A stretch of DNA of 64,000 bases. Origin: Persebacter sp965221835 (lineage in GTDB: Bacteria > Pseudomonadota > Gammaproteobacteria > Tethybacterales > Persebacteraceae). Location: positions 558,001 through 622,000 of the forward strand of contig OZ244916.1 of the NCBI GenBank assembly GCA_965221835.1. The letters are read 5' to 3'. Shown one piece after another: positions 26,753 through 35,019 of the stretch. The translations under genes were made by a program, and so were the position numbers. The notes under the pieces were generated by a model. The model was not told where the DNA came from. It did no database searches and saw only the letters and a program-made list of their open reading frames with translations. Within the stretch, counting starts at the first letter, position 1, and each line of letters starts with the position of its first letter.

Positions 26753-27422
26753 GCAATTGGCCGCCGCGCAAAGTGTAGACCGTGTCAAATCGTTTTAAGA
26801 TATCGTGATTGTGCGTGACAAACAACAGCGTGGAGTTGTGTTCGCGCGCCGCACCGAGCAACAAATCCAATACTTCGCGCCCGGTGTCGTAATCTAAATT
26901 GCCGGTTGGTTCATCTGCCAGCAAAAGTTCGGGGCGCACCGAAAATGCGCGGGCGATGGCGACCCGCTGCCGTTCGCCGCCCGACAACTGCGAAGGAAAA
27001 TGTCCCGTGCGCGCCGCGAGTCCGACTGCTTCCAAAGCGCGCGCGGCTTCTTCGGCGGCGTCTGTTCGTCCTTGCAATTCCAGCGGCAGCGCGGCGTTTT
27101 CCAGCGCGGTCATTGTTTCCAAAAGATGAAAATGTTGAAAGACAACGCCGATTTTGTCGCGCCGCAAATCGGCGAGACCGTTTTCGTTTAGCGCATTTAA
27201 GTTTTCGCCTAATGTGCGTACTTCGCCGCTGTCCGGGCGCAACAATCCGGCGATAACGGCGAGCAAACTCGTTTTGCCCGCACCGGACGGACCGGTCAGC
27301 GCGACCGATTCGCCGGCGGCGACGGAAAGAGTCGTTTGGTTGAGAACATGTACCGAGGCGCCGAAAGAAAGAGAGACGTCCGATAACTTCACCGCCTCGG
27401 ATGGTATAGAATCTTGTTTCAT
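26742..27422 (-). CDS. ybbA: ABC transporter ATPase (YbbA, LolD-like)
   Basis: 226 residues. Walker A GPSGAGKTS (about 44), Q-loop VVFQHFH, signature LSGGERQRVAIARA (about 143), Walker B LLLADEPTGNLD and switch His FVTHNHD. Partner of ybbP. The start ATG is read from the same CATG that starts tesA on the other strand. TGTTATAAT lies 10 bases upstream, inside the tesA coding sequence, predicting a 4-base leader without ribosome site. A GTG further in (near 27392) is an alternative start. Confidence 0.9.
   Translation of the reverse strand: MKQDSIPSEAVKLSDVSLSFGASVHVLNQTTLSVAAGESVALTGPSGAGKTSLLAVIAGLLRPDSGEVRTLGENLNALNENGLADLRRDKIGVVFQHFHLLETMTALENAALPLELQGRTDAAEEAARALEAVGLAARTGHFPSQLSGGERQRVAIARAFSVRPELLLADEPTGNLDYDTGREVLDLLLGAAREHNSTLLFVTHNHDILKRFDTVYTLRGGQLHVG
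27402..27410 (+). promoter_or_regulatory. tesA: Extended -10 of tesA inside ybbA coding sequence
   Basis: TGGTATAGA, then 10 bases, then the tesA ATG; predicted leader 4 bases. Confidence 0.45.
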
Positions 27423-28041
27423 GAGAAATTTAATTATAACACTAATTTTCGCCGCCGCTTTCGCCGCGATTTCAAATGCCGCAGACGGCGTTCGCGTTGC
27501 CGCGTTCGGCGATAGTTTATCGGCGGGTTACGGCTTGCCGGAAGAAGACGGATTCGCGCCCGCTTTGCAAAAAGAGTTGCGCGCAGCGGGAGTCGCCGCC
27601 GAAGTTTTTAACGCCGCCGTTTCCGGCGATACTTCCGCCGATGGATTGTTGCGGGTAGATTGGATGTTGCGACAAACGCGCCCCGATATTGTTGTGGTGG
27701 AATTCGGCGCGAACGATATGTTTCGCGGTTTTCCCGCACCGCTAATTCAAAAAAATCTTGCGCAAATCATAACGCGAATTCGCGAAAGCGGCGCGCGCGT
27801 TCTGCTCGCCGGCATGCGCGCCCCGCGCAACTATAACGCGCAATACCGGCGGGAGTTGGCGGAAATGTACGACAATCTCGCCGCGCAGTTTGACATTTCG
27901 CTGTATCCGTTTTTTTTGGAAGGCGTAGCGTTAAATCCGGAATTGAATCTCGCGGACGGCATCCATCCGAACGCGGCGGGCGTGCGTAAAATTGCGGGCA
28001 ATATCGCGCCGCTAATCGCCGAAATGGTGCGCACACAATGA
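27421..28041 (+). CDS. tesA: Periplasmic SGNH esterase/thioesterase TesA
   Basis: 206 residues. Signal peptide 1-20 (LIITLIFAAAFAAISNAADG). SGNH blocks: AAFGDSLSAGYGL with Ser near 30, VSGDTSADG, EFGANDMFRG and DGIHPNAAGV near the end. TesA (acyl-CoA thioesterase I/protease I/lysophospholipase L1) hydrolyses acyl and ester bonds in the periplasm. It is divergent from ybbA-ybbP, matching the Escherichia coli order, and overlaps dsbB by 4 bases. The cytoplasmic paralogue at 7651-8244 shares the blocks. Confidence 0.92.
   Translation: MRNLIITLIFAAAFAAISNAADGVRVAAFGDSLSAGYGLPEEDGFAPALQKELRAAGVAAEVFNAAVSGDTSADGLLRVDWMLRQTRPDIVVVEFGANDMFRGFPAPLIQKNLAQIITRIRESGARVLLAGMRAPRNYNAQYRRELAEMYDNLAAQFDISLYPFFLEGVALNPELNLADGIHPNAAGVRKIAGNIAPLIAEMVRTQ
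27433..27441 (-). promoter_or_regulatory. ybbA: Extended -10 of ybbA inside tesA coding sequence
   Basis: On the minus strand TGTTATAAT, then 10 bases, then the ybbA ATG; predicted leader 4 bases. It mirrors the tesA promoter around the shared CATG. Confidence 0.5.
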
Positions 28042-28517
28042 TGCGTTTGTCGTGTTTGGGCGGGGCGGGCATTTGTTTTGCGTCTTTGGCGATTGCCTAT
28101 TTTTATATGGAGCGTTATTTGCTTTTGGCGCCGTGTCCGCTATGCATTCTTGACCGCATTGTGGTTGCGGCGATGGGATTTACATTTTTGGCGGCGGCGT
28201 TTTTGCCGAATTGGCGGCGCGTTTTGTGGGGGGCGAATGCGTTGTTTTTGGCGGCGGGTTTTGTTTTTGCCGGTCGTCATATTTGGCTGCAAAATCGTCC
28301 GCCGGACGAATCGGCGGGATGCCTTTCCGATTCCGCCGCCGCCGAATCTTTGATTGAAATTGTCCGTCTCGCGTTTGATGCGTCCGGCGATTGCGGCGCG
28401 ATATATTGGGAATTCGCCGGATTAAGTATTCCCGAACAAGTGTTCATTTTGTTTCTGGCATTCGCGGCGTTGCTGGCGTGGCAGGGATATGCGTTGTTTG
28501 TCGCCCCTAAAAAATGA
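28038..28517 (+). CDS. dsbB: Disulfide bond formation protein DsbB
   Basis: 159 residues, four membrane helices. The quinone-linked pair is APCPLCIL (Cys near 33 and 36). The periplasmic loop pair is the Cys in SAGCLSD and the Cys in SGDCGAIYW, spaced as in DsbB. It reoxidises DsbA by passing electrons to quinones. The adjacent Arg conserved after the CPLC motif (LDRIVV) is present. It overlaps tesA (ATGATG) and ribBA (ATGA). The Cys-rich exported proteins in this window would be natural clients of the Dsb system (inference). Confidence 0.93.
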   Translation: MMRLSCLGGAGICFASLAIAYFYMERYLLLAPCPLCILDRIVVAAMGFTFLAAAFLPNWRRVLWGANALFLAAGFVFAGRHIWLQNRPPDESAGCLSDSAAAESLIEIVRLAFDASGDCGAIYWEFAGLSIPEQVFILFLAFAALLAWQGYALFVAPKK

Positions 28518-29620
28518 CGCCGTCCGGCGTGAGTAAAGTACGCGAAATTGTCGGCGAAATCGCCGCCGGACGAATGATTGTACTGGTCGACGACGAAGAT
28601 CGCGAAAATGAAGGAGATTTGCTGATTGCCGCGAATTTTGCGGATGCGGCGGCGATTAATTTTATGGCGGCGGAAGGGCGCGGTTTGATTTGTCTGGCGT
28701 TGACTGCCGAACAGTGCGACCGATTAAAATTGCCGCTGATGTCGCCGGCGAATCAATCCGCATTCGGCACAAATTTTACCGTTTCCATAGAATCCGCTTG
28801 CGATGTGACGACCGGCATTTCCGCGCATGACCGCGCCCGCACAGTGGCGGCGGCGGCAAATCCCGCAGCACACGCCGAAGATATTGTGTCGCCCGGGCAT
28901 ATATTTCCGTTGCGCGCCGATCCCGGCGGCGTATTGGTACGCGCCGGACACACCGAAGCGGGATGCGATTTGGCGCGATTGGCGGGTTTGTTTCCCGCCG
29001 CCGTAATTTGCGAAGTAATGAACGGCGACGGCACGATGGCGCGATTGGAAGACCTTAAAATTTTCGCCGCCCGTCATCATCTAAAAATCGGTACTATTAA
29101 AAGTTTAATAGAATACCGTTTGCATAACGAAGCGTTGGTGCGGCGCGAATCGGAAACGACAGTAGACACCGCCGCCGGAGAATTCAAACTCGTTTCTTAT
29201 CGCGATTCGGTTGCCGGACATTTGCATCTCGCGTTTTGTGCGGGAAAAATGGATGCGCAAACGCCCGCCGCAGTGCGGGTTTTGGTTGCGCCGACTTTTT
29301 TGGATGGCATTCTCGCGGAGTTGCCGGAACGGTCGTGGAGCATATTGGAATCGTTGCGCCGCATTGCCGAAGACGGCTGCGGCGCTTTGGTTTTGCTCGG
29401 TGCGGACGAAGTAAATGTGGAGCAAATTTGTGCGCAGTTGCGTTCGCTGTCGCAAGAAACGCCGTCCGTGCCGGTTGCGGGGCGGTTGCGTACTTACGGA
29501 ATTGGCGCACAAATTTTGCGTGATTTGGGGGCGGGCAAAATTCGCCTGCTATCCAGCCGCCTGACAATTCCGAGTTTGGAAGCGTTCGGATTGGAAATTG
29601 CGGAAGTAATTGAACGATGA
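28514..29620 (+). CDS. ribBA: 3,4-dihydroxy-2-butanone-4-phosphate synthase with degenerate RibA domain
   Basis: 368 residues. Residues 1-200 are a complete RibB: VDDEDRENEGD, TGISAHDRART, GHIFPLRAD, RAGHTEAGCDLARLAG. Residues 205-368 align with GTP cyclohydrolase II, but the zinc ligands C-x10-C-x-C and the RSEC/GSxRCDC block are absent, while the terminal RTYGIGAQILRDLG remains. So it should make the C4 riboflavin precursor, while GTP cyclohydrolase II must come from another gene. Degenerate RibA tails of this kind are common in gammaproteobacteria. Confidence 0.92.
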   Translation: MTPSGVSKVREIVGEIAAGRMIVLVDDEDRENEGDLLIAANFADAAAINFMAAEGRGLICLALTAEQCDRLKLPLMSPANQSAFGTNFTVSIESACDVTTGISAHDRARTVAAAANPAAHAEDIVSPGHIFPLRADPGGVLVRAGHTEAGCDLARLAGLFPAAVICEVMNGDGTMARLEDLKIFAARHHLKIGTIKSLIEYRLHNEALVRRESETTVDTAAGEFKLVSYRDSVAGHLHLAFCAGKMDAQTPAAVRVLVAPTFLDGILAELPERSWSILESLRRIAEDGCGALVLLGADEVNVEQICAQLRSLSQETPSVPVAGRLRTYGIGAQILRDLGAGKIRLLSSRLTIPSLEAFGLEIAEVIER

Positions 29621-30018
29621 AAGCCGCGGTGGTTGTCGCCGATTTTTACGCCGATATTGCCGGCGCGCTTTTGGAATCGTGCGAAACCGCGCTTGCCGCA
29701 GCGGACATTAAAATGATGCGGATAGTGCGCGTGCCGGGGGCGTTAGAAATTCCATTTGCGTTGCAAACCGTCGCGGCACAAAATTTGCCGCAAATGATGA
29801 TTGCGTTGGGATGCGTTATTCGCGGCGAAACTTATCATTTTGAAACCGTCGCCGACATTTGCGCGCGCGGTATTTTGCAAGTGCAATTGCAAACAAACAT
29901 TCCTGTCGGCAACGGCGTTCTGACCGTGGAAAATATGGCGCAGGCAATTGCGCGCACAAACAAAGGCGCAGACGCCGCGCGCGCCGCGATATGTCTCGCC
30001 GAAATTCGCAATGCCTGA
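29617..30018 (+). CDS. ribH: 6,7-dimethyl-8-ribityllumazine synthase
   Basis: 133 residues, slightly shorter than the usual 155 at the N terminus (starts MKAAVVVADFYADI). Conserved VPGALEIPFALQ, ALGCVIRGETYHFETV with the catalytic His near 69, and PVGNGVLTVENMAQA. It condenses the RibB product with the pyrimidine precursor of riboflavin. It overlaps ribBA by 4 bases and nusB by 8. Confidence 0.93.
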   Translation: MKAAVVVADFYADIAGALLESCETALAAADIKMMRIVRVPGALEIPFALQTVAAQNLPQMMIALGCVIRGETYHFETVADICARGILQVQLQTNIPVGNGVLTVENMAQAIARTNKGADAARAAICLAEIRNA

Positions 30019-30823
30019 ACGACACAAATGGACAAAAGAAGACGACATTCTCGTACTGGATTTGTATTTTCGCGCGCCCGATTTATCCGCGGCGCATCCC
30101 GAAGTACAACACACGGCGAAAACAATTAAAACGACCGCGGCGAGTGTGGCAATGCGCGCAAAAAACTTCGCCGCATTAAATCATTTACATTCCGGCGCGG
30201 GATTGCAAAATATCGCCGTTTCAAGCCGGGAAGTGTGGGCGGAATATTGTTATGATGATCGCTGGATGTTGCAACAACTCGCGCAAACTCCGGCGCGCAA
30301 TTTTGGCGAAGCATGTCGGGATGCGGAACGATTGCAGCGGGACGCGAAGGCGATTTTGCGCCGCCGATTGCCGCCGCCGAATGTGTCTCGGCGCGAGGCG
30401 CGGCGGGCGGCGATGCATTCGTTGTATGCGGCGGCAATGCAAAATATCACAGCAACAGCGGCGCTTTCGCAACTGTGTGCGGCGACTCATTCGCTGCGGA
30501 AGAAAGCGGCGTTTTCCGATTCGTTGCCGCGTGCTGTTGCCGATTTTGCCGATTCGTGCGGCGAAGAAATTGCACGACAAATTACTGCCGCCGCATCGCG
30601 CGCACCGGAACGAATTAGCGCGGTAGAATCGGCAATTTTACGCGCCGCCGTTGCCGAATTGTTGTTGCCGCAAACGCCGCCGGTTAATGTGATAATTAAC
30701 GAAGCCGTGGAACTCGCAAAAGAATTCGGTGCGGAAGGCGGACACAAAATTGTCAACGGCGCGTTGGACAAAATCGCCGCCCGATTGCGAGAAAACGATT
30801 CGCCGGACGATGCGCGAGAGTGA
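30011..30823 (+). CDS. nusB: Transcription antitermination factor NusB with an extra N-terminal domain
   Basis: 270 residues, nearly twice the usual 140. The C-terminal part (from about residue 125, SRREARRAAMHSLYAA) is NusB: AVADFADSCGEEI, ISAVESAILRAAVAELL, and PVNVIINEAVELAKEFG. The first 120 residues are not NusB: KWTKEDDILVLDLYFRAPD, TIKTTAASVAMRAKNFAALN, and SREVWAEYCYDDRWML. This resembles the N-terminal segment that precedes HNH nuclease domains in some restriction-type endonucleases (helical, possibly DNA-binding); no HNH motif is present here. NusB binds boxA RNA with NusE. Frame and codon use are continuous, so it looks like a true fusion. Its place between ribH and thiL is normal. 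Confidence 0.9.
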   Translation: MPERHKWTKEDDILVLDLYFRAPDLSAAHPEVQHTAKTIKTTAASVAMRAKNFAALNHLHSGAGLQNIAVSSREVWAEYCYDDRWMLQQLAQTPARNFGEACRDAERLQRDAKAILRRRLPPPNVSRREARRAAMHSLYAAAMQNITATAALSQLCAATHSLRKKAAFSDSLPRAVADFADSCGEEIARQITAAASRAPERISAVESAILRAAVAELLLPQTPPVNVIINEAVELAKEFGAEGGHKIVNGALDKIAARLRENDSPDDARE

Positions 30824-31751
30824 AGTTATCGCCCGTTTTTTTCGTTTCGCGTCCGGTGCGCGGACGATAATCGGGGCGGGAGAAGACGATGCGGCGGTAT
30901 TGTCGCCGCCGCCGCGAACGCGTTTGGTTTGCAGCAGCGATTCGCTAATTGAAGATGTGCATTTTTTCGCCGATGCGGATTCGTATTTTCTGGCGCGCAA
31001 ATCGGCGGCGGTCAGTTTGTCGGACATTGCCGCGATGGGCGCGCGCCCGCTGTGGATGACGGTCGCGCTGGCGGCAAACGACAAAAAAACGAAATGGTTC
31101 GCGCGTTTCGCCGAAGGATTGAAAAGCAGCACCGCCGAATTCGGTTATGCAATTGTCGGCGGCGATTTGTGTCGTGCCGCGAAAGTGCATATTACGACAA
31201 CCGTTATCGGCGCGCTAAAACATCCGCCGTTGTTGCGAAGCGGTGCGCGGGCGGGCGAAGATGTATGGATTTCGGGCGCGCCGGGAGAAGCGGCGTTGGC
31301 GGTGCATTGTCGCAAAAACGGCGCGGACAAAATCCCGCCGAAACATTTGCGGGCGGCAAACGAAAGATTGCATAATCCGTCTCCGCGTTTAAGTTTGGGA
31401 TACAAACTCGCAAAAATCGCATCGGCGGCGATTGATATGTCGGACGGTTTGGCGGCGTGCGCGAACGCGATTGCGGCACGGTCAGGCGTGAAAATTATTT
31501 TGCATTTGCGCGACATTCCGCCGCCGCCGTGTTTGGAAAATTTACCGCCGGATTTGCGACAAAATTTAATGTTGTGCGGCGGCGACGATTACGAGTTATT
31601 TTTTTGCGCACCGCAAAATGCCCGCCGCAAACTATCGCACACAAATGCGATTCGCATCGGCGAAACTGCGGTCGGCGGCGGCGTAAAAATTGTCGGCGAA
31701 AACGGTGCGACTTTCGCCGCACGAGGTTATGAACATGACTTCGGCGGATAA
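30810..31751 (+). CDS. thiL: Thiamine-monophosphate kinase
   Basis: 313 residues from MRESEVIARFF, overlapping nusB by 14 bases. Conserved GAGEDDAAVL, SSDSLIEDVHF, KSAAVSLSDIAAMGA, IVGGDLCRA, and IDMSDGLAA. It phosphorylates thiamine phosphate to the active cofactor. Some motifs deviate slightly (CCGGDDYELFF type block is LCGGDDYELFF, normal). Confidence 0.92.
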   Translation: MRESEVIARFFRFASGARTIIGAGEDDAAVLSPPPRTRLVCSSDSLIEDVHFFADADSYFLARKSAAVSLSDIAAMGARPLWMTVALAANDKKTKWFARFAEGLKSSTAEFGYAIVGGDLCRAAKVHITTTVIGALKHPPLLRSGARAGEDVWISGAPGEAALAVHCRKNGADKIPPKHLRAANERLHNPSPRLSLGYKLAKIASAAIDMSDGLAACANAIAARSGVKIILHLRDIPPPPCLENLPPDLRQNLMLCGGDDYELFFCAPQNARRKLSHTNAIRIGETAVGGGVKIVGENGATFAARGYEHDFGG

Positions 31752-32205
31752 AAAATTCGTTTTCGGAGACGCGGGCAATTGCATCGCTTTCGGATTCGGA
31801 CTCGGACTCGCACCGAAAATGCCGGGGACGGCGGGGACTTTGGCGGCGTTTCCGTTGTATTGGATTTTTTGCGAATCGCCCGCACGATGGGCGGTGTTTG
31901 TTTTGCTTTTCGGTGCGGGCGTTTATCTTTGCGGGCGGGCATGTGCGATGTTAAAAAAACACGATGACAGCGGAATCGTGCTGGACGAAATCGCGGCATT
32001 TTACGCAGTTTTACTTTTAACACCGGCGGAAACCGAATGGCAAGCGGCGGCATTTATTTTGTTTCGCATTTTTGATGCGACAAAACCGCCGCCGATTGGC
32101 TGGCTGGACAAAAATATGCACGGCGGTTTCGGCGTGATGATTGACGACATTGCGGCGGCGGCGTTGACTCTCGCAGTTTTGTCGGCAATAAAATACGCGT
32201 TATGA
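31735..32205 (+). CDS. pgpA: Phosphatidylglycerophosphatase A
   Basis: 156 residues. ATG at 31735 is preceded by GAGG with 8 bases of spacing; another ATG two codons earlier is possible. Conserved GLGLAPKMPGTAGTLAAFPL, DDSGIVLDEIAAFY, RIFDATKPPPIGWLDKN and GGFGVMIDDIAAA, with membrane helices between. It removes phosphate from phosphatidylglycerophosphate in phospholipid synthesis. It overlaps the thiL stop and the next gene by 4 bases. Confidence 0.92.
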   Translation: MTSADKKFVFGDAGNCIAFGFGLGLAPKMPGTAGTLAAFPLYWIFCESPARWAVFVLLFGAGVYLCGRACAMLKKHDDSGIVLDEIAAFYAVLLLTPAETEWQAAAFILFRIFDATKPPPIGWLDKNMHGGFGVMIDDIAAAALTLAVLSAIKYAL

Positions 32206-32678
32206 TTTGCCCGCCGGCATTGCTGAAAATCGCGTGCGAGGCGGGGGCGGCGGCGAAAAAACGCGGCGTTTTATTGTCGGCGGCGGAATCTTGCACCGGC
32301 GGTTTGATTGCGGCGGCATTGACGCATTTTCCCGGTTCGTCGGAATGGTTTTGCCGCGGAATCGTATCGTATTCTAATGCGGCGAAAATGGATTTATTGA
32401 ATGTGCCGGAAAAAACTTTGCGACAATTCGGGGCGGTCAGCGAAGAGACGGCGGCGGCGATGTGCATCGGAATCGGCGATTTTTCGCTTGCCGTCAGCGG
32501 TGTCGCCGGACCGGCGGCAAGCGAAAACAAACCCGCCGGAATGGTATGTTTCGGCTTTCGTTGCGGCGGCGAAGTGCGCACCGAAACACGACATTTTGCG
32601 GGCGACCGCGATTCCGTCCGCCTCGCCGCCGCCTGTCATTCTCTGCAAACAATAACAAAAATGTTGCGACAAATTTAA
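32202..32678 (+). CDS. pncC: Nicotinamide-nucleotide amidase (CinA C-terminal family)
   Basis: 158 residues, a stand-alone CinA C-terminal domain. Catalytic Ser/Thr region AAESCTGGLIAAALT, then GIVSYSNAAKMDLLNVP, FGAVSEETA and AVSGVAGPAA. It deamidates NMN in pyridine nucleotide recycling. It closes the ribBA-ribH-nusB-thiL-pgpA-pncC string. Confidence 0.92.
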   Translation: MICPPALLKIACEAGAAAKKRGVLLSAAESCTGGLIAAALTHFPGSSEWFCRGIVSYSNAAKMDLLNVPEKTLRQFGAVSEETAAAMCIGIGDFSLAVSGVAGPAASENKPAGMVCFGFRCGGEVRTETRHFAGDRDSVRLAAACHSLQTITKMLRQI

Positions 32679-32747
32679 TTTTTCGCCGATTTTATAAGTT
32701 AAAAATCTCCGATTTTATTCCCCGCCTCCCCGCCGTCATTTTTTACC

Positions 32748-33053
32748 ATTCCGATGTAAATCGGAATCTCCCCCGCCGCCGTAATTTTCGCCGACAAAAT
32801 CCCGCCTTCCCCGCTGTCATTCCCGCGAACGCGGGAATCCATTTTCGCCGATAAATTCCCGCGTTCACGCCGTTTTTTGCGAAAAAAATGCGCGGGAATT
32901 CCAAAATTAATTTTCGCGTAAAATGTGCCGCCTCCCCGCCGTCATTCCCGCGAAAGCGGGAATCCATTTTTACCGACAAATTCCCGCGTTCACGCCGTTT
33001 TTTGCGAAAAAAATGTGCGGAAATTCCAAACTTAATTTTCGCGTAAAATGTGC
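32748..33053. repeat. Palindrome-based composite repeats upstream of the Cys-rich gene
   Basis: The 506-base gap 32679-33184 holds no gene. Three 20-base palindromes lie here: 32748-32767 (ATTCCGATGTAAATCGGAAT), 32819-32838 (ATTCCCGCGAACGCGGGAAT) and 32944-32963 (ATTCCCGCGAAAGCGGGAAT). The last two are each followed by the same arm of about 90 bases (CCATTTT...TTCGCGTAAAATGTGCC), at 32839-32928 and 32964-33053. The core fits ATTCCC-N8-GGGAAT, the dRS3 pattern of Neisseria. Confidence 0.8.
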
Positions 33054-33143
33054 CACCCCCGATTCCATTCCCGCCCGTTTTTTCGCGGAATTACCGCCGC
33101 CCCTTTTTCCATTTCCGCCTTTTGCGAATTCGGGCGGGATTAT

Positions 33144-33152
33144 GCTATACTT
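33144..33152 (+). promoter_or_regulatory. Extended -10 promoter of the intact Cys-rich gene
   Basis: TGCTATACT followed by TTCGCA, matching the promoter of the paralogue at 19300. AGAGGAGCAAAACC precedes the ATG. Confidence 0.6.
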
Positions 33153-33184
33153 TCGCAGACATTTTTAATCAGAGGAGCAAAACC

Positions 33185-35008
33185 ATGAAAAACACAATCA
33201 ATAAAATCATTCTTTTCGCCGCTGTTTTGTTTGCGGCGGGATTTACCGTTTCGGCGGCGAATGCGCAACAACAGGTTGTTTTTGGTCCGCCGCCGCCCGA
33301 AGGAGACCATATTGTCGGAACGCAATGGGTTCCAGAAGGACAATCGGCACTGATATATGAATTTACCGATTCTATTCAAGAACATTACAGAAGGAATTCA
33401 GGGGCAATATCATGGACAACATGGATGAGATTTTTGGCTATTAACAACGCCCCGGTAAGAGTAACCAATAATCTTCCCGTATTTCAGATATCCGCTACTG
33501 AAATGCGTGAGATACAACCGGGCGACAATTTGATTTTGTATGACCAATTGGAACAGAGTCATAACTTGACTCTTATCGTTTATATTCGGGCAGACAACGA
33601 GTATGGGTTGGCGATGAGTTTAAGTGTGGCAATTAATCCCATGCCTTTATCGCCTCCGAATATATTTTTGAATTCCTTAACTTTTCGTTCGACTTCACAG
33701 CCCGCCGCAACAAATATCAGACCGGTAAATATCATATTGCCGGATTGCACCGGCGGTGCAACGCTGAATGGAAATGTTTGCGAATGTGCAACTGACGCAT
33801 TGCCGATATTGCAAGACGATGGCGGAAACTCCTTTTCCTGCCGTGCCCCTAACTCCGCAACCGAATGCCCGGACGAATTTTTTAACAACGCCGTTTCACC
33901 CGCCCGATGCGACCCGATTCCGACTTGCGACACAACAACGGAATTAAATACCGGTACGAATATGTGCGATTGCAGAACCGGATTTTCCGGAAGAGTAAGC
34001 CCGACAATGTGCGAAAGAAACGCAGCGGATTGCACGGGAGCGACTCCTGTTTTGTTTAACGGCATTTGCGTAGCCGCTTGTGAATCGGACGAAGCAAGAA
34101 ACGCCGCCGGAAACTGCGTACCGAATCCTGCAAATTGCGAGGCGAATGCGATTACTAACCCGGACGATGATATGAATTGCATTTGCATTGACGACATGCA
34201 TCAATTTGTTGCAGGTTCCACAACGGAATGCGAACCGATTCCCGCAACTTGCGGGGCGAATGCGATAAATGACCCGAACGATAATACGATGTGCGTTTGC
34301 GTTGACGAAATGCATAGATTTGTTGAAGGTTCTACGACAATGTGCGAACCGAATTCGCAAGATAACATGGAAGAAACCGAAATGGGAAACGAAATGGAAA
34401 CCGAAATGGAAGAATCGCAAAATCCGCAATTGCAACCGCAAAACATTGGAAGCGGCAGACCGAAAGAGTTTGCGTATATCGGGGCGGGCGTTTTTATTAT
34501 CGGTTTTGCAGCAAGTTATATTGCAGGCGGCGATTTTCCGATATTCACTTATTCCCCCGATTTTGGATATTCGTTAACCGAAAGCGGCTATTCCGCAAAT
34601 GTCGGCGGACGGGCGGATTTCCGAAAAGACAATTGGCATTTGTATTATTCCGCAAATCAAACAAACGCAAACGGCGAATTTGACGATTTCCGTTATACAT
34701 CGGGCGGCAGATATAACGGCGATTTATTTGCGGCGGCATTTTCCGAATCCGTTGCAGGCGAGACGGCGAATTACAACTTTTCGCTGTCGGCGGATATAGA
34801 CGGGAGATTAGTTGATTTCTCGCCCGTCTATCGCCTGCACTCCGAATATGACAAAGGCGAATTCAGTACCCGAAACGAGTTAAATCTGCAAGGCAATTTC
34901 CGTTATAACGGCTGGACGATAAACCCGTCCGCCGGTTTCAGATGGGAAAATACGAAAGATTTTGCCGAAAACGCAAGATTCCAAATAAACGCGATTCATC
35001 GTTTTTAA
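33185..35008 (+). CDS. Cys-rich outer-membrane beta-barrel protein
   Basis: 607 residues. ATG at 33185 has GAGGAG before it and gives a signal peptide (MKNTINKIILFAAVLFAAGF, cleavage near NAQ-QQ). Residues about 30-190 are a beta-rich domain; about 195-410 hold EGF-like clusters (CTGGATLNGNVCEC, CDTTTELNTGTNMCDC, and near-duplicate DDMHQFVAGSTTECEP / DEMHRFVEGSTTMCEP units). Then a Glu/Met-rich linker, a hydrophobic segment (YIGAGVFIIGFAASYIAG) and about 160 residues of amphipathic beta-strands ending RFQINAIHRF, a terminal Phe as expected for outer-membrane assembly. Probably a surface-exposed adhesin-like or binding protein; no function is known. Confidence 0.85.
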   Translation: MKNTINKIILFAAVLFAAGFTVSAANAQQQVVFGPPPPEGDHIVGTQWVPEGQSALIYEFTDSIQEHYRRNSGAISWTTWMRFLAINNAPVRVTNNLPVFQISATEMREIQPGDNLILYDQLEQSHNLTLIVYIRADNEYGLAMSLSVAINPMPLSPPNIFLNSLTFRSTSQPAATNIRPVNIILPDCTGGATLNGNVCECATDALPILQDDGGNSFSCRAPNSATECPDEFFNNAVSPARCDPIPTCDTTTELNTGTNMCDCRTGFSGRVSPTMCERNAADCTGATPVLFNGICVAACESDEARNAAGNCVPNPANCEANAITNPDDDMNCICIDDMHQFVAGSTTECEPIPATCGANAINDPNDNTMCVCVDEMHRFVEGSTTMCEPNSQDNMEETEMGNEMETEMEESQNPQLQPQNIGSGRPKEFAYIGAGVFIIGFAASYIAGGDFPIFTYSPDFGYSLTESGYSANVGGRADFRKDNWHLYYSANQTNANGEFDDFRYTSGGRYNGDLFAAAFSESVAGETANYNFSLSADIDGRLVDFSPVYRLHSEYDKGEFSTRNELNLQGNFRYNGWTINPSAGFRWENTKDFAENARFQINAIHRF

Positions 35009-35019
35009 TTTCCAATTTT

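Noticed and set aside
28400..28513. FMN riboswitch before ribBA
   Set aside because: ribBA overlaps dsbB, so there is no leader in which a riboswitch could lie.
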